Shown here: piece after piece, positions 20,965 to 30,741 of the stretch
How positions within the stretch are numbered: the stretch's first letter is position 1
Layout of the letters: each line of letters opens with the position of its first letter
Assembly (NCBI GenBank): GCA_002286855.1
Contig: NRSV01000063.1
Coordinates: forward strand, 62,001-126,000
Direction of reading: 5' to 3'
Source of the DNA: Bipolaris cookei
Taxonomy: Eukaryota > Ascomycota > Dothideomycetes > Pleosporales > Pleosporaceae
DNA: 64,000 nucleotides
Position numbers and translations under genes: made by a program
Notes under the pieces: model-generated
Database searches by the model: none
Told to the model about the DNA's origin: nothing
What the model saw: the letters and a program-made list of their open reading frames with translations, nothing else

Positions 20965-22285
20965 CTAAGGCTCCCCGGGCCACACGGAATCCGCGATGCT
21001 CCTAACAAGCTGCAATTTCTTCCTCATGTCTTCATAACTCAATGCATTGCCTTCAGCATGTGATGCAAAACCACATTGGGGGCTAACGCAACACTGTTTG
21101 AGCGCGTCCTCGCGTGACTGACCGGTGCCCTTCGCGATCCAATCCGCAGCCTGGTTGACTCTGGCAATCATCTCGTCTTTGTCTTCCAGTTTAGGAAACT
21201 TGGAGGTGATGACGCCTAGGACAACATTCTTGCCTTTTGGAAGGTGCTCTAGCGGCTCAAAACCTCCAGCGCGAGGTGTATCGTATTCAAGATAGTAAGT
21301 GTCAACATCGAGATCCTGCCTCGGTTAGCATACCCGTGCCATCGATTGTGGGTACGGCAGTACCTGGAATAGCTTCTTTGCGATAATGTCATATGCGCCT
21401 TCACTGAAATGTCGGCTTCCGACATAGTTGCCGCGGCACAAGTGGATGCCGAGATGCATGTCTGCGGGCCGCTCAAAGCACTTATTGTAGAACTTCACAT
21501 AGGAGTTAAACATCTCGTCGGCCGTCTTGCTGTTTGTCTTGTCCGCTTTCCAGCCTGCCAGCATGTCGTCGGAGCAAAAATAGGCAAGATTGGGGTCGTC
21601 AATTTGGATATTCCTGATTCCCTGCGAGTGAAGGATCTTGAGCTCTTCTTGATACGCCTTGGCAACATCGTCAAAATACTCCTCGTCATTCGCATACACC
21701 TCTTTCGGGTAGGCCGAGCCATTCATGTAACGGAAATGGTACCAGGATGGTGAGATGAGCGTGATTTTGATGTTCTTCCATTCGCTTTCCGGAAGCAGGC
21801 TCTTCATCAAATCAACTTCTCGTTGGTTGCTGGATTTTCCGGGGTGTCTAATCTTGTCGACGCAGACAGTAACGTGATTGGGTACTTCCTTTGCTTCCAT
21901 AAACGACTTGACGTCCGGCGCATAAGCGCGAAACATATCCTTGTTGTAGCCCTTGAGGACGCCAAGCTGTAGCTCTTTCATGCCGTGAAGGGTTTCAAAA
22001 AAGGTACCCCAGAACATATGTCTGGTTTTGAAGTTAGCCCAGGTCTAGACTGACATTATGTAAAGCTACTGACCTGGTATACTCGCCGCTTGAGACCACC
22101 TTGAGTCCGCAATCCTGCTGAAATTTGACCACCTCTGCAACAGACTTGTCTTCCAGAGGCACGAGCTCGTCTGGCTGAGCTTTGCCTGAGGCAACATCGT
22201 AACGCTTTTGCACAAGCTCCTGGGGACGGAGCAATGAGCCGACGTGCTCGGCGCGGAAAGGTGGGCTTCTCTTGAGGGATGCCAT
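20965..22285 (-). CDS. Short MetE-like protein (cobalamin-independent methionine synthase C-terminal domain)
   Basis: Three exons (22285-22074, 22021 to about 21364, about 21318 to 20965) give roughly 400 residues. The barrel starts FRAEHVGSLLRPQEL, and has the QIDDPNLAYF strand and the zinc/homocysteine motif pieces HLCRGN, an acidic YLEYDTPRAG and a Cys in SPQCGFASH. These correspond to the His, Cys, Glu and Cys zinc ligands of MetE. True fungal methionine synthase is about 765 residues with two barrels; this one has only the catalytic barrel. Stand-alone relatives are common in fungi and bacteria and may be methyltransferases of unknown acceptor. The start MASLKRSPPF was chosen as the first ATG after an in-frame upstream stop-rich leader. 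An old transposon lies about 340 bp upstream. Confidence 0.87.
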
Positions 22286-22625
22286 GTTCAGTTTGGCAGT
22301 GTAGGTATAGAAGAGAGCAAGAGATGATAAGGCAGCAGGTACCTGGCGAAAAATTGGCCCCTCATCTTGTCGGCTTGCCCCGCATGGGGGACCTGCATTC
22401 AACGCTCATCGAGAATCACTGGATCCTGTGGCAGCGCAAGCATACCCGATTTAGCGTTGGCGAAATGAAGCTAAGCCTCACCTAGCACAGTGAACGTTGG
22501 TCGGATTGGAAAGGCGAGATGAAGTGGCGGGCGGGGAAGGGGGCTATGTGGGAGGTATCTCAAGTTGCAGGTGGGGCCTTTTGCGAATATGATGAGGAAG
22601 GCATGGCCCGGAGTTAATGGCGCTA
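22286..22625. other. Promoter side of the MetE-like gene
   Basis: No gene seen. The right end meets the terminal repeat of the decayed transposon. Confidence 0.4.
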
Positions 22626-22682
22626 CTCGCCCCACGATGCCTAGTTCTTCCGAACTAGGCCCTACCCAGCTCAACGTCAATT
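22626..22682 (+). repeat. Left terminal inverted repeat, decayed element
   Basis: Starts CTCGCCCCACGATGCC and ends CAACGTCAATT. The centre is itself a hairpin, CCTAGTTC-TTCC-GAACTAGG. It matches the right end in reverse complement with about nine differences, mostly in the hairpin centre. Confidence 0.85.
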
Positions 22683-22807
22683 CCGTCAACCCACACGATT
22701 TGTATAGTAAATTGATCGCAAACACGCAAAATATTATATATTTGTTATAGCTACTGGGTGTGAGATATCTTCTAGTGAATAAGACGCATTACTGGTGCCT
22801 GTTGACT

Positions 22808-24420
22808 TCATGTTGAGGCCTCTGCGGAGGCAGGTGTTGGCTGCTGTGTGGCATCTCGGAGGCGCCGTCTTGTCTCCCTCACAGCCTTACGTACAGCCTT
22901 TTGCTCAGCGATTTTAGCTTTTTGAGATACGGCCTCTCGCGCACCTCTAGCTGTAACTACACCTCCTTTCTGAATCGTCAATCGTGAGTTGTCCTGGCGC
23001 TGAGCCCTCTCGCGAGCAGCAGCTGTAGTCTTGGCAAGCTCATAAGTCGTGAGATCGTAGTTCAAACCCAGTACAACCGACGCCCTGGCAAGTCGCACAG
23101 CCTGATTACTCAGTATATGCTCAGCATACTCACAGAGCTCTTGCGTTTACGAGCGTACGCAACAAAGGAGCGAGGTGTTGTAGGTGTAGGCGTCTCAGAG
23201 GCTTGAAAGAGATAGCCTATTTGCTCAGGCGTTGACACCCTCTGCGGGTGCGCGAGCTTATACAATACTCTCTCAAGATCCCATGGCCAGACGCCTGCTG
23301 ATTCAAGAGCTTTTCGAACAGTACTAGATTTGAATGTACGTCTTCTAACGCCATCAATTGCGTGTAGAAACTCGAGCTTGTTGAAATCTGTACAGCCCTC
23401 GCGAGCAGCTCCCTCGACAACGCCTATGTAGTGCTTCTTATATGCTTGAAAAACGCCAACGATAAGAGGCTATAGGCTGTGAGAGATATGGGGGGGGAGC
23501 AAGAAAAGTACTATAATATTGTCGTCACAAAAATCGATAAGCTCCTTTGTGCCATAGAATCCAAATCCATCAAAAATTAATAGCCTCCAGGTACCTATTT
23601 GACGGCGACGACTACAGGCGTCAAAGTATCGAATCCACTCAAGAGAGAGCTTGTCGTTGTTGTACGCTGTCTCAGAGACAGCCACTATGTAGTCATTAGG
23701 CAACTTTGTATTGGTGTACCATTTTGAGAGATGTACTTTGCCCATGAGGATGATGAATGGTGCTAGTACTGAGCCGTCGGCAGCAATAGTCTCGACAATT
23801 GTAACAGACTCGTGATTTGTATCAGACGGCGATTGTATAATGTTGTCGTCGCTAACCATCATTATAATATATTGCTGGTCTCCAACGCCCATACGGATGC
23901 CTGTCTCGTTCATATTTTATAGATCTCCAGGCTGTATAGCGTACTCATCAATTGCGCGCTTTAGAGCGGCAAAGTGCCTTTCGTAGCTCTCTGCTGTATT
24001 AGCTGCTAGGCGTTTTATTTCCTGCTTTTTCTGCTTTTTGCGGCGGTAATCTGGGTTGCGCGCCAGCCATCGTGAGATCCAGTTTTTACCTATTGGTGGT
24101 GCCTTGCCATCTGCGTGCTCGAGATCAAGGATCCGCTGTGCGGCGGAAATGAGCTGCGGCATGAGAGGAGGTATTTATAACACATCGCAGCGAGTAATAT
24201 AGGCCTTCAGAGCAGCCTCCTGTTGTTGACTGAGCTCTTGATTTGGTGCGGCGCGCTCTATTTTTGAAACGCGGCCTGAGACGCGCTTTTGGAGCCTGCT
24301 ATAGGGCACATGATTGTAGTCTGCTGCTGCGCGTATATTTGTGTGCAAACCACTATCTAACTCGGCAATAGTAATTTCAATACGCTCTTCAATCTGCGCG
24401 TAAGTTCCAAAGCGTTGCAA
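22808..24420 (-). pseudogene. Broken Fot1/pogo transposase
   Basis: Three same-frame segments (24420-24175, 24162-23917, 23913-23470) are separated only by stop codons, and a C-terminal part (about 23150-22808) continues in another frame. The order is a CENP-B/psq-like helix-turn-helix (IRAAADYNHVPYSRLQKRV), a GKNWISRWLARNP segment, the DDE core (NMNETGIRMG, LLIFDGFGF, LPPHISHSL) and a basic tail. The first catalytic Asp is Asn (NETG for DETG). One stop is TAG where relatives have CAG (HSLQPL), a C-to-T change at CpA. The start ATG also seems lost (TTG at 24420). This was once a nuclear transposase; it is now inactive. Confidence 0.88.
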
Positions 24421-24467
24421 TATGTTGTTGTGGAGAAAAATCGAGTTAAAATGGTAGAGTGTAGCAA

Positions 24468-24523
24468 AATTGACGTTGAGCTGGGTAAGGTCTAGTTCTT
24501 CAAACTAGGCACCGTGGGGCGAG
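24468..24523 (-). repeat. Right terminal inverted repeat, decayed element
   Basis: Reverse complement starts CTCGCCCCACGGTGCC. The inner end AATTGACGTTGAGCTGGGTA mirrors the left repeat exactly. Confidence 0.85.
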
Positions 24524-25166
24524 CAGGTACGGGCAGTGAGCCTTCAACCGCCGACTGACGTTTCACACGATGAGTCTGTATTCGCTTATACATACTTACA
24601 AACTCACTCAATCAGCCTGACAAAAACGTTACTCCGGTCCGATCCCAATACTGACTGCAAATCAAGCCTCTATCCGGCTCCCGGTCTCAACGTCTGATTT
24701 GTTGGCACGCGACGTCTACTCCGGAACACGTACTCACAGGGGCAATCCTAACCACCCAGCAATGAAAATCTGGCTGTGCTGCGGAATCTACTGGGAAGTC
24801 CACACACCGTTTAGGAAGCCCAAAAGGCGTGAAGCTGCCGACCAGCAGTTGTTCGCAGTACCCCGAGAGGGCGACACGAAGACGCAGTATGCCCCACCAA
24901 AAGTGTCGCATCGTTGATGACGCAATCGCACCACGATCACTCAGACTGACAGCACAACTTGATCAGCCGTGATGCCGCCATTGCAGCCGGTAAGGGGACT
25001 AGGCCTGCTATGTAATCGCGACACTCGGGACAATACTACCCCGCGCTAGCTAGGGTATAAGAGCTACATAATACATAGATACACATGCCGCCACAACACT
25101 CGTCCTGTGGATTAGCATCCGGACACCGACTGACCCGATCGCACCAATTCCCTCCATACTATCGAA
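24524..25166. other. Intergenic, promoter of the GRE2-like gene
   Basis: No gene seen between the transposon end and the reductase ATG. Confidence 0.4.
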
Positions 25167-26307
25167 ATGACGCGAGTTCTATTGACTGGAGGCAGTGGCT
25201 TCATTGCCGCACACACTCTTGATGTCTTGCTAGACCACGGCCACAGCGTTGTGACCACTGTGCGCACTCAAGACAAGGCAGACAAGATCAAAGAGTCGTA
25301 CAAGAGCCATGTTGAAAAGGGCCAGCTGGACTTTGCTATTGTCCCAGATATCGCACAGCCAGATGCTTTCGACCAGGCCGTCGTTTCAGACCCTCCATTC
25401 GAGGCTGTACTCCACACTGCCAGCCCGTTCCACTTCAATGTTACGGATGTTCAGAAAGTGAGTGCACACTACCCTCTTTTGCCAGTGTTGGACGACTCGC
25501 TAACCAGACAGGATTTACTCGACCCCGCCGTCATTGGAACCATAGGCATTTTGAAGTCCATCAAGAAGAATGCACCAACCGTAAAGCAAGTCGTCATCAC
25601 ATCGTCTTTTGCCGCTATTGTGTATCCATCCAAAGGCTTCTGGCCAGGACACGAATACTCAGAGGAAGACTGGAATCCCATAACGCTAGAAGATGCACTC
25701 AAAGACCCAGTCGCAGGATACCGAGCAAGTAAGACCTTTGCAGAAAAGGCAGCCTGGGAATTTGTAGAAAAAGAGAAACCAAACTTCACCCTCTCTACGA
25801 TCAACCCACCAATGGTATACGGCCCAATCGTAAGTCCAGGAAACCTCCATTGTTCGCATGGCATCGTTGACAATAATCAAGATACACCCTCTCGACAGCC
25901 TCGACAATATGAACACATCCAATCAGCGCATCCTCGCCGCCGTCCAAGGCAAATTTAAAGACGAAATTCCCATTTCTGGTGTGCATTTCTGGGTAGATGT
26001 ACGTGATGTTGCAGAGGCACACGTAGCCGCGATTGAGAAGCCCGAGGCTGCCAACAAGCGCTTCTTTGTCACAGCTGGATACTTTTCCAACAAGGAAATG
26101 TGCCAGATCATCAAGAAAAACTTCCCAGAGTTCAAAGACTTGCCCAGCGACTCAACGCCTGGCGGCGACTACCCAGAAGGTACCCCCGACAAGGGATTGT
26201 ATAAATTCAACAACAAGCGGTCCATTGACGTCCTTGGCTTGAAGTACAAGACCTTCGAGCAATCTATAGTCGACACTGTCAAGTCATTCCAGAAGAAGGG
26301 GTTGTAG
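25167..26307 (+). CDS. NADPH-dependent ketone/aldehyde reductase, GRE2/DFR-like extended SDR
   Basis: Three exons (25167-25457, 25512-25829, 25882-26307) give 344 residues. The N-terminal Rossmann motif is LLTGGSGFIAAHTLD (TGGxGFIxxH). VLHTASPFHF is the usual fourth strand, VVITSSFAAI carries the catalytic Ser, and YRASK gives the catalytic Tyr and Lys. NPPMVYGP and VDVRDVAEAHV are typical of the dihydroflavonol-reductase/GRE2 group. Yeast Gre2 reduces methylglyoxal and isovaleraldehyde under stress, and fungal relatives reduce many ketones. No signal sequence is visible, so it is cytosolic. The second intron ends in CAAG, a less common acceptor context, but phase and motif continuity support it. 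Confidence 0.93.
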
Positions 26308-26944
26308 CTTAGGTATATTGCTTGGAAGGTCATGTGGGAGCTGTTGAAAGCGTCTTCGATTGACTACGTGAACTATATACGTTGTGCATCTGCATGAGCA
26401 CATTGGTGTTGGCTGTATGCATCTCTAACTAGACAATGGCATGTTAGCACACCATTTGACTTGACAATGAATAACGTGAGTTGTGGATGAGCAATCAGCC
26501 TGTTGAGCTTGATCTTGTTTTTAGACTTCACCGTCGTTGACTCGGAAGTTATCGTTTGATAATGATCATCATAATGCGAGGATGTGAGAGGAATTTGAAA
26601 GGGCTTACCTTTGGATTGTCTCGCTGCATCGCTACCCACATTGTCCTGCTTCAAGGACGACGTTCTCGGGCGTTGACCAGCGATGAAGGGAGAAGGGAAC
26701 GCGATGCAGAACTTCGAAGAAAATAGAAGGCTCGGCAAAACGTCGGGCCGACGGCTTCCAAGATTAGGCAGGGCTTGCCCCACCACCGAAGCCCAGCGAA
26801 CGCGGGCTGTGACAGCAAAAGCTCCCAACACGCCTTTGTGACATTGCCAAATCACTCCTCCGCCGCCGTCGCGTACCAAAGCATCTGTTGAAAACTCAAC
26901 CACCCTCTCGATCCGAATTTCGTAGCTCTCAAAAGCTCGCAGTC
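26308..26944. other. Intergenic, promoter and leader of NTF2
   Basis: No gene seen. A 176-codon antisense frame here has no recognisable domain and overlaps the NTF2 leader. Confidence 0.45.
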
Positions 26945-27771
26945 ATGTGTAAGTCTGCCGCTTCTACCCCGCCATCCACCCTGCCTCGATGCGCCTTAGG
27001 CAGCAGGTATCGAGCCGTCTCCTCATAAAGTATAACATTGTTTTGGATAGATACTGGCTGGCTTGCGCTTAGCTACTGGCTCTCTGCCGTTGTGTAGCTA
27101 TGCGTTTCCGCTCTTGAGAGGGAAACGCCCGAAACAGCTGAAACTGACTATGTACAGCCGACTTTAACGCCATCGCCCGTATGTACCACCCGTCACTTGA
27201 GGCAGACTGATGCCCATCGGTTCTACCTCTTGCGCTCCTCCAGTCAGACTGGGATTGACCCTTGCGCCAGAGCAGTTTGTCGACTTCTATTACAAGACCT
27301 TCGATGGAAACCGCGCCGGTCTCGCTTCCCTCTACGTATGCGATCCGATTTAAGCGTGTGCAACGACATCCGGCTCACAAAATTCACAGAGAGAGCCTTC
27401 TATGCTTACCTTTGAGCAGACGCCAACCCAGGGATCTGCTGCCATTGTAGAAAAGCTCCAGGTAACAACAGCTCTACCCGGCAAGGAAAGACAAAGCTAA
27501 CTCTTGCAAGAACCTACCGTTCCAGCAGATACAACATCGCACAGATACCGTTGACGCCCAGCCTTCCGCCGAAGATGGCATCATGGTTCTTGTTACGGGC
27601 GCGCTCATGGTGAGTAGATGTTGTGAGTAACACCAAGCTTCGGCTGACTCTTGCCAGATTGCGGGCGAAGAAAAGCCAATGAGCTTCACTCAAGCATTCC
27701 AGCTCAAGAACGACAACGGTAGCTGGTATGTTCTCAACGATGTTTTCCGTCTGGTATACCCCGCTTCATAG
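26945..27771 (+). CDS. NTF2: Nuclear transport factor 2
   Basis: Six exons (26945-26948, 27158-27178, 27271-27335, 27390-27461, 27511-27609, 27658-27771) give 124 residues, the normal NTF2 length. The whole fold is recognisable: MSDFNAIAQQFVDFYYKTFD, NRAGLASLY, SMLTFEQTPTQGSAAIVEKL, TVDAQPSAEDGIMVLVTGAL and FQLKNDNGSWYVLNDVFRLVY. NTF2 dimers carry Ran-GDP back into the nucleus through FxFG nucleoporins and sustain the Ran gradient. The first coding exon is only four nucleotides (ATGT), so the first intron splits codon two. This explains why ordinary ORF finding misses the start. High confidence in identity; exon 1 rests on splice consensus and the expected MSDF start. Confidence 0.95.
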
Positions 27772-28348
27772 GCAGCCAACTGCGCTCGGTGGATTAATTC
27801 CCGCTGTTGAGACTTGGGACAAAGTGTAGAGTGCTGCATAAAGTTTGAGGGTGTGAAAACAGATGGGGGATCTCTTTGGAATCCTGAGGGCTTTGGTAGA
27901 CGGCAGTGCGAGTTATAAATGAAATAAAAAAACATTGCAACGGTTATGGTTACATCATTCGAGGGACGTGAACGCAAATAATTATCTTTGGTTAGATCGA
28001 GTTGATGCACTAACATGGTCAGCAATATTGTTCTGCAGCGATCCTGTGGCCAACCCTCGTCGTGACACATCGCAGTGTTCCGAACCTCTTCGATGCGGTT
28101 CGCCGTCGCACGTGAGCCGGAAAAGACCTTTACCGCAACTTCTCCGCGGTCACTTGCCGAAGCTCCACGCAATCCCTCGGGCCTGGGGTTAGCTTACATA
28201 CTACTACAACCATGGCTTCTTCGTGTGGCAATGGTCTAGTCTCTTCTACTTGGCCTGGATTCTTGTGTCGTTTTGCATTATCATTTCCTTTATCTTGATA
28301 CCCTACAATCGCCATCTCCAGCGGCTCATTACAAGTCATCTTGCCATC
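27772..28348. other. Intergenic and thiolase 5' leader
   Basis: Contains the thiolase promoter and leader. An upstream ATG at 28212 opens a 28-codon frame that stops at 28298, 50 bp before the thiolase start; it is a possible uORF if the leader begins upstream of it. No other feature seen. Confidence 0.45.
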
Positions 28349-29646
28349 ATGGCTTTCGTGCAAAAGGGTCTCAAGAACATTCTTCAGAAGAATCCACATG
28401 ATGTCGTCTTCCTCTCTGCCCTCCGAACTCCGGTAACAAGAGCCAAGAAGGGAGGTCTGCGCGATGCATATGACCACGAACTCTTAGGAGCGGTACACCA
28501 CCCCCAATTATCCTGTGTACGATGTGCTAAGAACTAATGGATAGACAGGTCCTCAAAGCCACCATCAACAAATTTCCGAACCTTGACCCAGCGAAAATAG
28601 ACGACGTTTGCGTGGGCACCGTGCTCGCCGAGCTTGGTGGCTCCAAAGCCGGCCGCATGGCCGCAAACCATGTTGGCATTCCCACGACGACTTCCTTCAG
28701 TACCGTAAACCGTGCCTGCGCATCGGGTCTATCTGCTATAACGTCAATCGCAAACTCCATAGCTGTTGGCCAAATCGACATTGGTATTGGAGGAGGCATG
28801 GAGAGCATGACGCGCAACTATGGTAGCAGAGCTATACCCACAGAACTCTGGCCAGAGATGAAGGACAGCCCGGTCAAGGATGCGCGAGACTGCATCATGA
28901 GCATGGGCATTACATCTGAGAACGTAGCGAGTCGATATGGCGTCACTCGCGCTGACCAAGATGCCTTCGCTGCAGAATCGCAAAACAGGGCTGCGAAGGC
29001 GCAAACGAACGGATTGTTTGACGATGAGATCGTTCCGGTCACTACCAGATGGATTGAGCCTGAGGTTCCGGAAAACCAAAAGCAGGTGACTGTCACCAAG
29101 GACGATGGAATTCGGCCAGGGACCACGGTGGAGAAACTGGCAACTATGAAGCCGGCATTTGACAAGAACGGTACAAGCACAGCAGGCAATAGTAGTCAAG
29201 TTTCGGATGGAGCGAGTGCAGCACTCATGATGCGCCGATCGACTGCTACGGCCCTCGGTCTGGAAAACCAGATTATTGGAAAGTGGGCTGGTACACAGGT
29301 TGTCGGCTGCACACCTGATGAAATGGGAGTTGGACCAGCTCTCGCTATTCCCAAGCTCCTCAACTATACGGGCCTTGAGACATCAGACGTTAATGTGTGG
29401 GAGATCAACGAAGCTTTTGCGAGTCAGGCGCTGTACTGCATAAGGAAGCTGGGACTTGAGAATAAGATGGACAAGGTCAATCCTAATGGAGGTGCCATTG
29501 CACTAGGCCACCCGCTGGGCGCGACGAGCGGCAGGATGCTTGCCACTCTCCTACACGAAATGGGCAGAAGTGGGGAGCAGGTGGGTGTGCTGAGCAAATG
29601 CATAGGCACTGGAATGGGTATGGCCAGCTTGATTGTGCGGGAATAG
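28349..29646 (+). CDS. 3-ketoacyl-CoA thiolase
   Basis: Two exons (28349-28492, 28549-29646) give 413 residues. Catalytic residues are all present: Cys105 in NRACASG, His369 in GHPLGAT and Cys399 in KCIGTGMG. NEAFA and GGMESM are also intact. The enzyme cleaves 3-ketoacyl-CoA with CoA to shorten fatty acids by two carbons. The N-terminal half (DVVFLSALRTPVTRAKKGG, GTVLAELGGSKAGRMAA) resembles peroxisomal-type thiolases rather than Erg10. I see no clear PTS2 signal after the chosen start (MAFVQKGLKNIL), so either the start or an upstream exon may be missing, or the protein sits elsewhere. Location is therefore open. Confidence 0.92.
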
Positions 29647-29734
29647 GGTATGTCAGGAATAAAAATTAAACCAATGATTAGGGTATCAAACGACTATAGT
29701 TTACAACGTCTTTAGAATGCATGAGAGTAACAAC

Positions 29735-30516
29735 CTAGGCCTTGCTCTTATTGCTCCTCTTCTTAGAGCGTTCCGCCAAAATCTCGTCCAAAAAGCTCTT
29801 CTGTTTAATTTTTGCTTTCTTGGGAGCTGACTGTCCAAACTCTGCTTCATCTTCCTCTTCCACTTTTTCAGATGACTTGTCCTCGACCGGAGTCTCTGTG
29901 GTAAGCTCCTTTGTCTCCTGGTCTCCAATCTTCGTGCGTGCTGCTAGCCTTTTTGCTCTCGTTTCTTCATCCTCGTCGTCACTGTCCGGAATTTTGGGCG
30001 GCTTCTTCGCCTTCCTACCCTCTCTCTTTGACTTGAAAATAGCACCCCTCCCATCTTCTTCGTCGTCCGACACCTCCTTCTTCATAACAGCAGGTTTGCT
30101 ATATGGATGAGTTTTGGCCGCTGCACTCAGCCTCGCAGCTTCCTGTTTCGCCATGGCATGAGCCTTGGCTTTTTTCTTGCCGATCAACTGCTGCAGTAGT
30201 TTGTCGTCTGACGTTAGTGTCCTCTTGGTGAAGCTGCCATTTCCGACATTTTCAGGAAGTATACCGCCAAGACCAATCCTGAAAATGAATATTAGCATAC
30301 GCAGTTGCAAGAAAACAGTCGTGTGGGATGTCACCTGTCATGGGCGTAGTTTTGTTTGAGATCTTGATCATCCTCATCCTGAGGCGTCGCAGCACTGTCC
30401 CGCGTATCCCAGTCTGGCCGCGAACCGTAAAGCGAGGCCAAGAGCTTCTGTCCCTTTGCTTCAAGAAGACTTATCCGATTGGCGATGACATCGCCCTCAT
30501 TATTTCTCTTTGACAT
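29735..30516 (-). CDS. DUF3245-like Lys/Glu-rich nuclear protein
   Basis: Two exons (30516-30335, 30278-29735) give 241 residues. The first part (ISLLEAKGQKLLASLYGS, then IGLGGILPENVGNGSF and LTSDDKLLQQLIGKKKAK) matches my recollection of the fungal DUF3245 family. The rest is highly charged: acidic patches SDDEED, DSDDEDEE and EEEDEAEFG alternate with KSKREGRKAKKPPK and end in RSKKRSNKSKA. Such composition fits a nucleolar or nuclear protein, perhaps in ribosome biogenesis. No enzyme motif is present. The family name is moderately sure and the role is inference. It starts 225 bp from the divergent succinyl-CoA ligase gene. Confidence 0.78.
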
Positions 30517-30741
30517 TTCCGGCGCGGACTTATCCAGGGGCGCTTGAGATTTTGGTGCTCAATACGACCAAGTTCCCGGCCGCGATATTTTTGAGAACCC
30601 GGTTCATTCTCGGCACGCTAGCAGACGTCCGCAACAGCCCTGTGAAGCAGCCGACATCAAACGGAGCTGTGCATCAAGAGCTTTCCCTCCCTCTAAACAC
30701 CCCCGCCCATATACCCAAACGTGTGTCTGCGATTCCAGACA

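Larger units (their letters stand above)
22626..24523 (-). mobile_element. Decayed Fot1/pogo-type DNA transposon, about 1.9 kb
   Basis: Imperfect terminal inverted repeats of about 56 bp bound a broken DDE transposase read on the minus strand. Size, TIR form and transposase type fit the Fot1/pogo branch of Tc1-mariner. TA lies directly beside the left end, but the right flank reads CAGGTA, so the target duplication is not clean. The reading frame has several stops, so the copy cannot move itself. Confidence 0.85.

Noticed and set aside
26373..26903. 176-codon minus-strand frame upstream of NTF2
   Set aside because: No recognisable motif, low-complexity start, and it overlaps the expected NTF2 leader.
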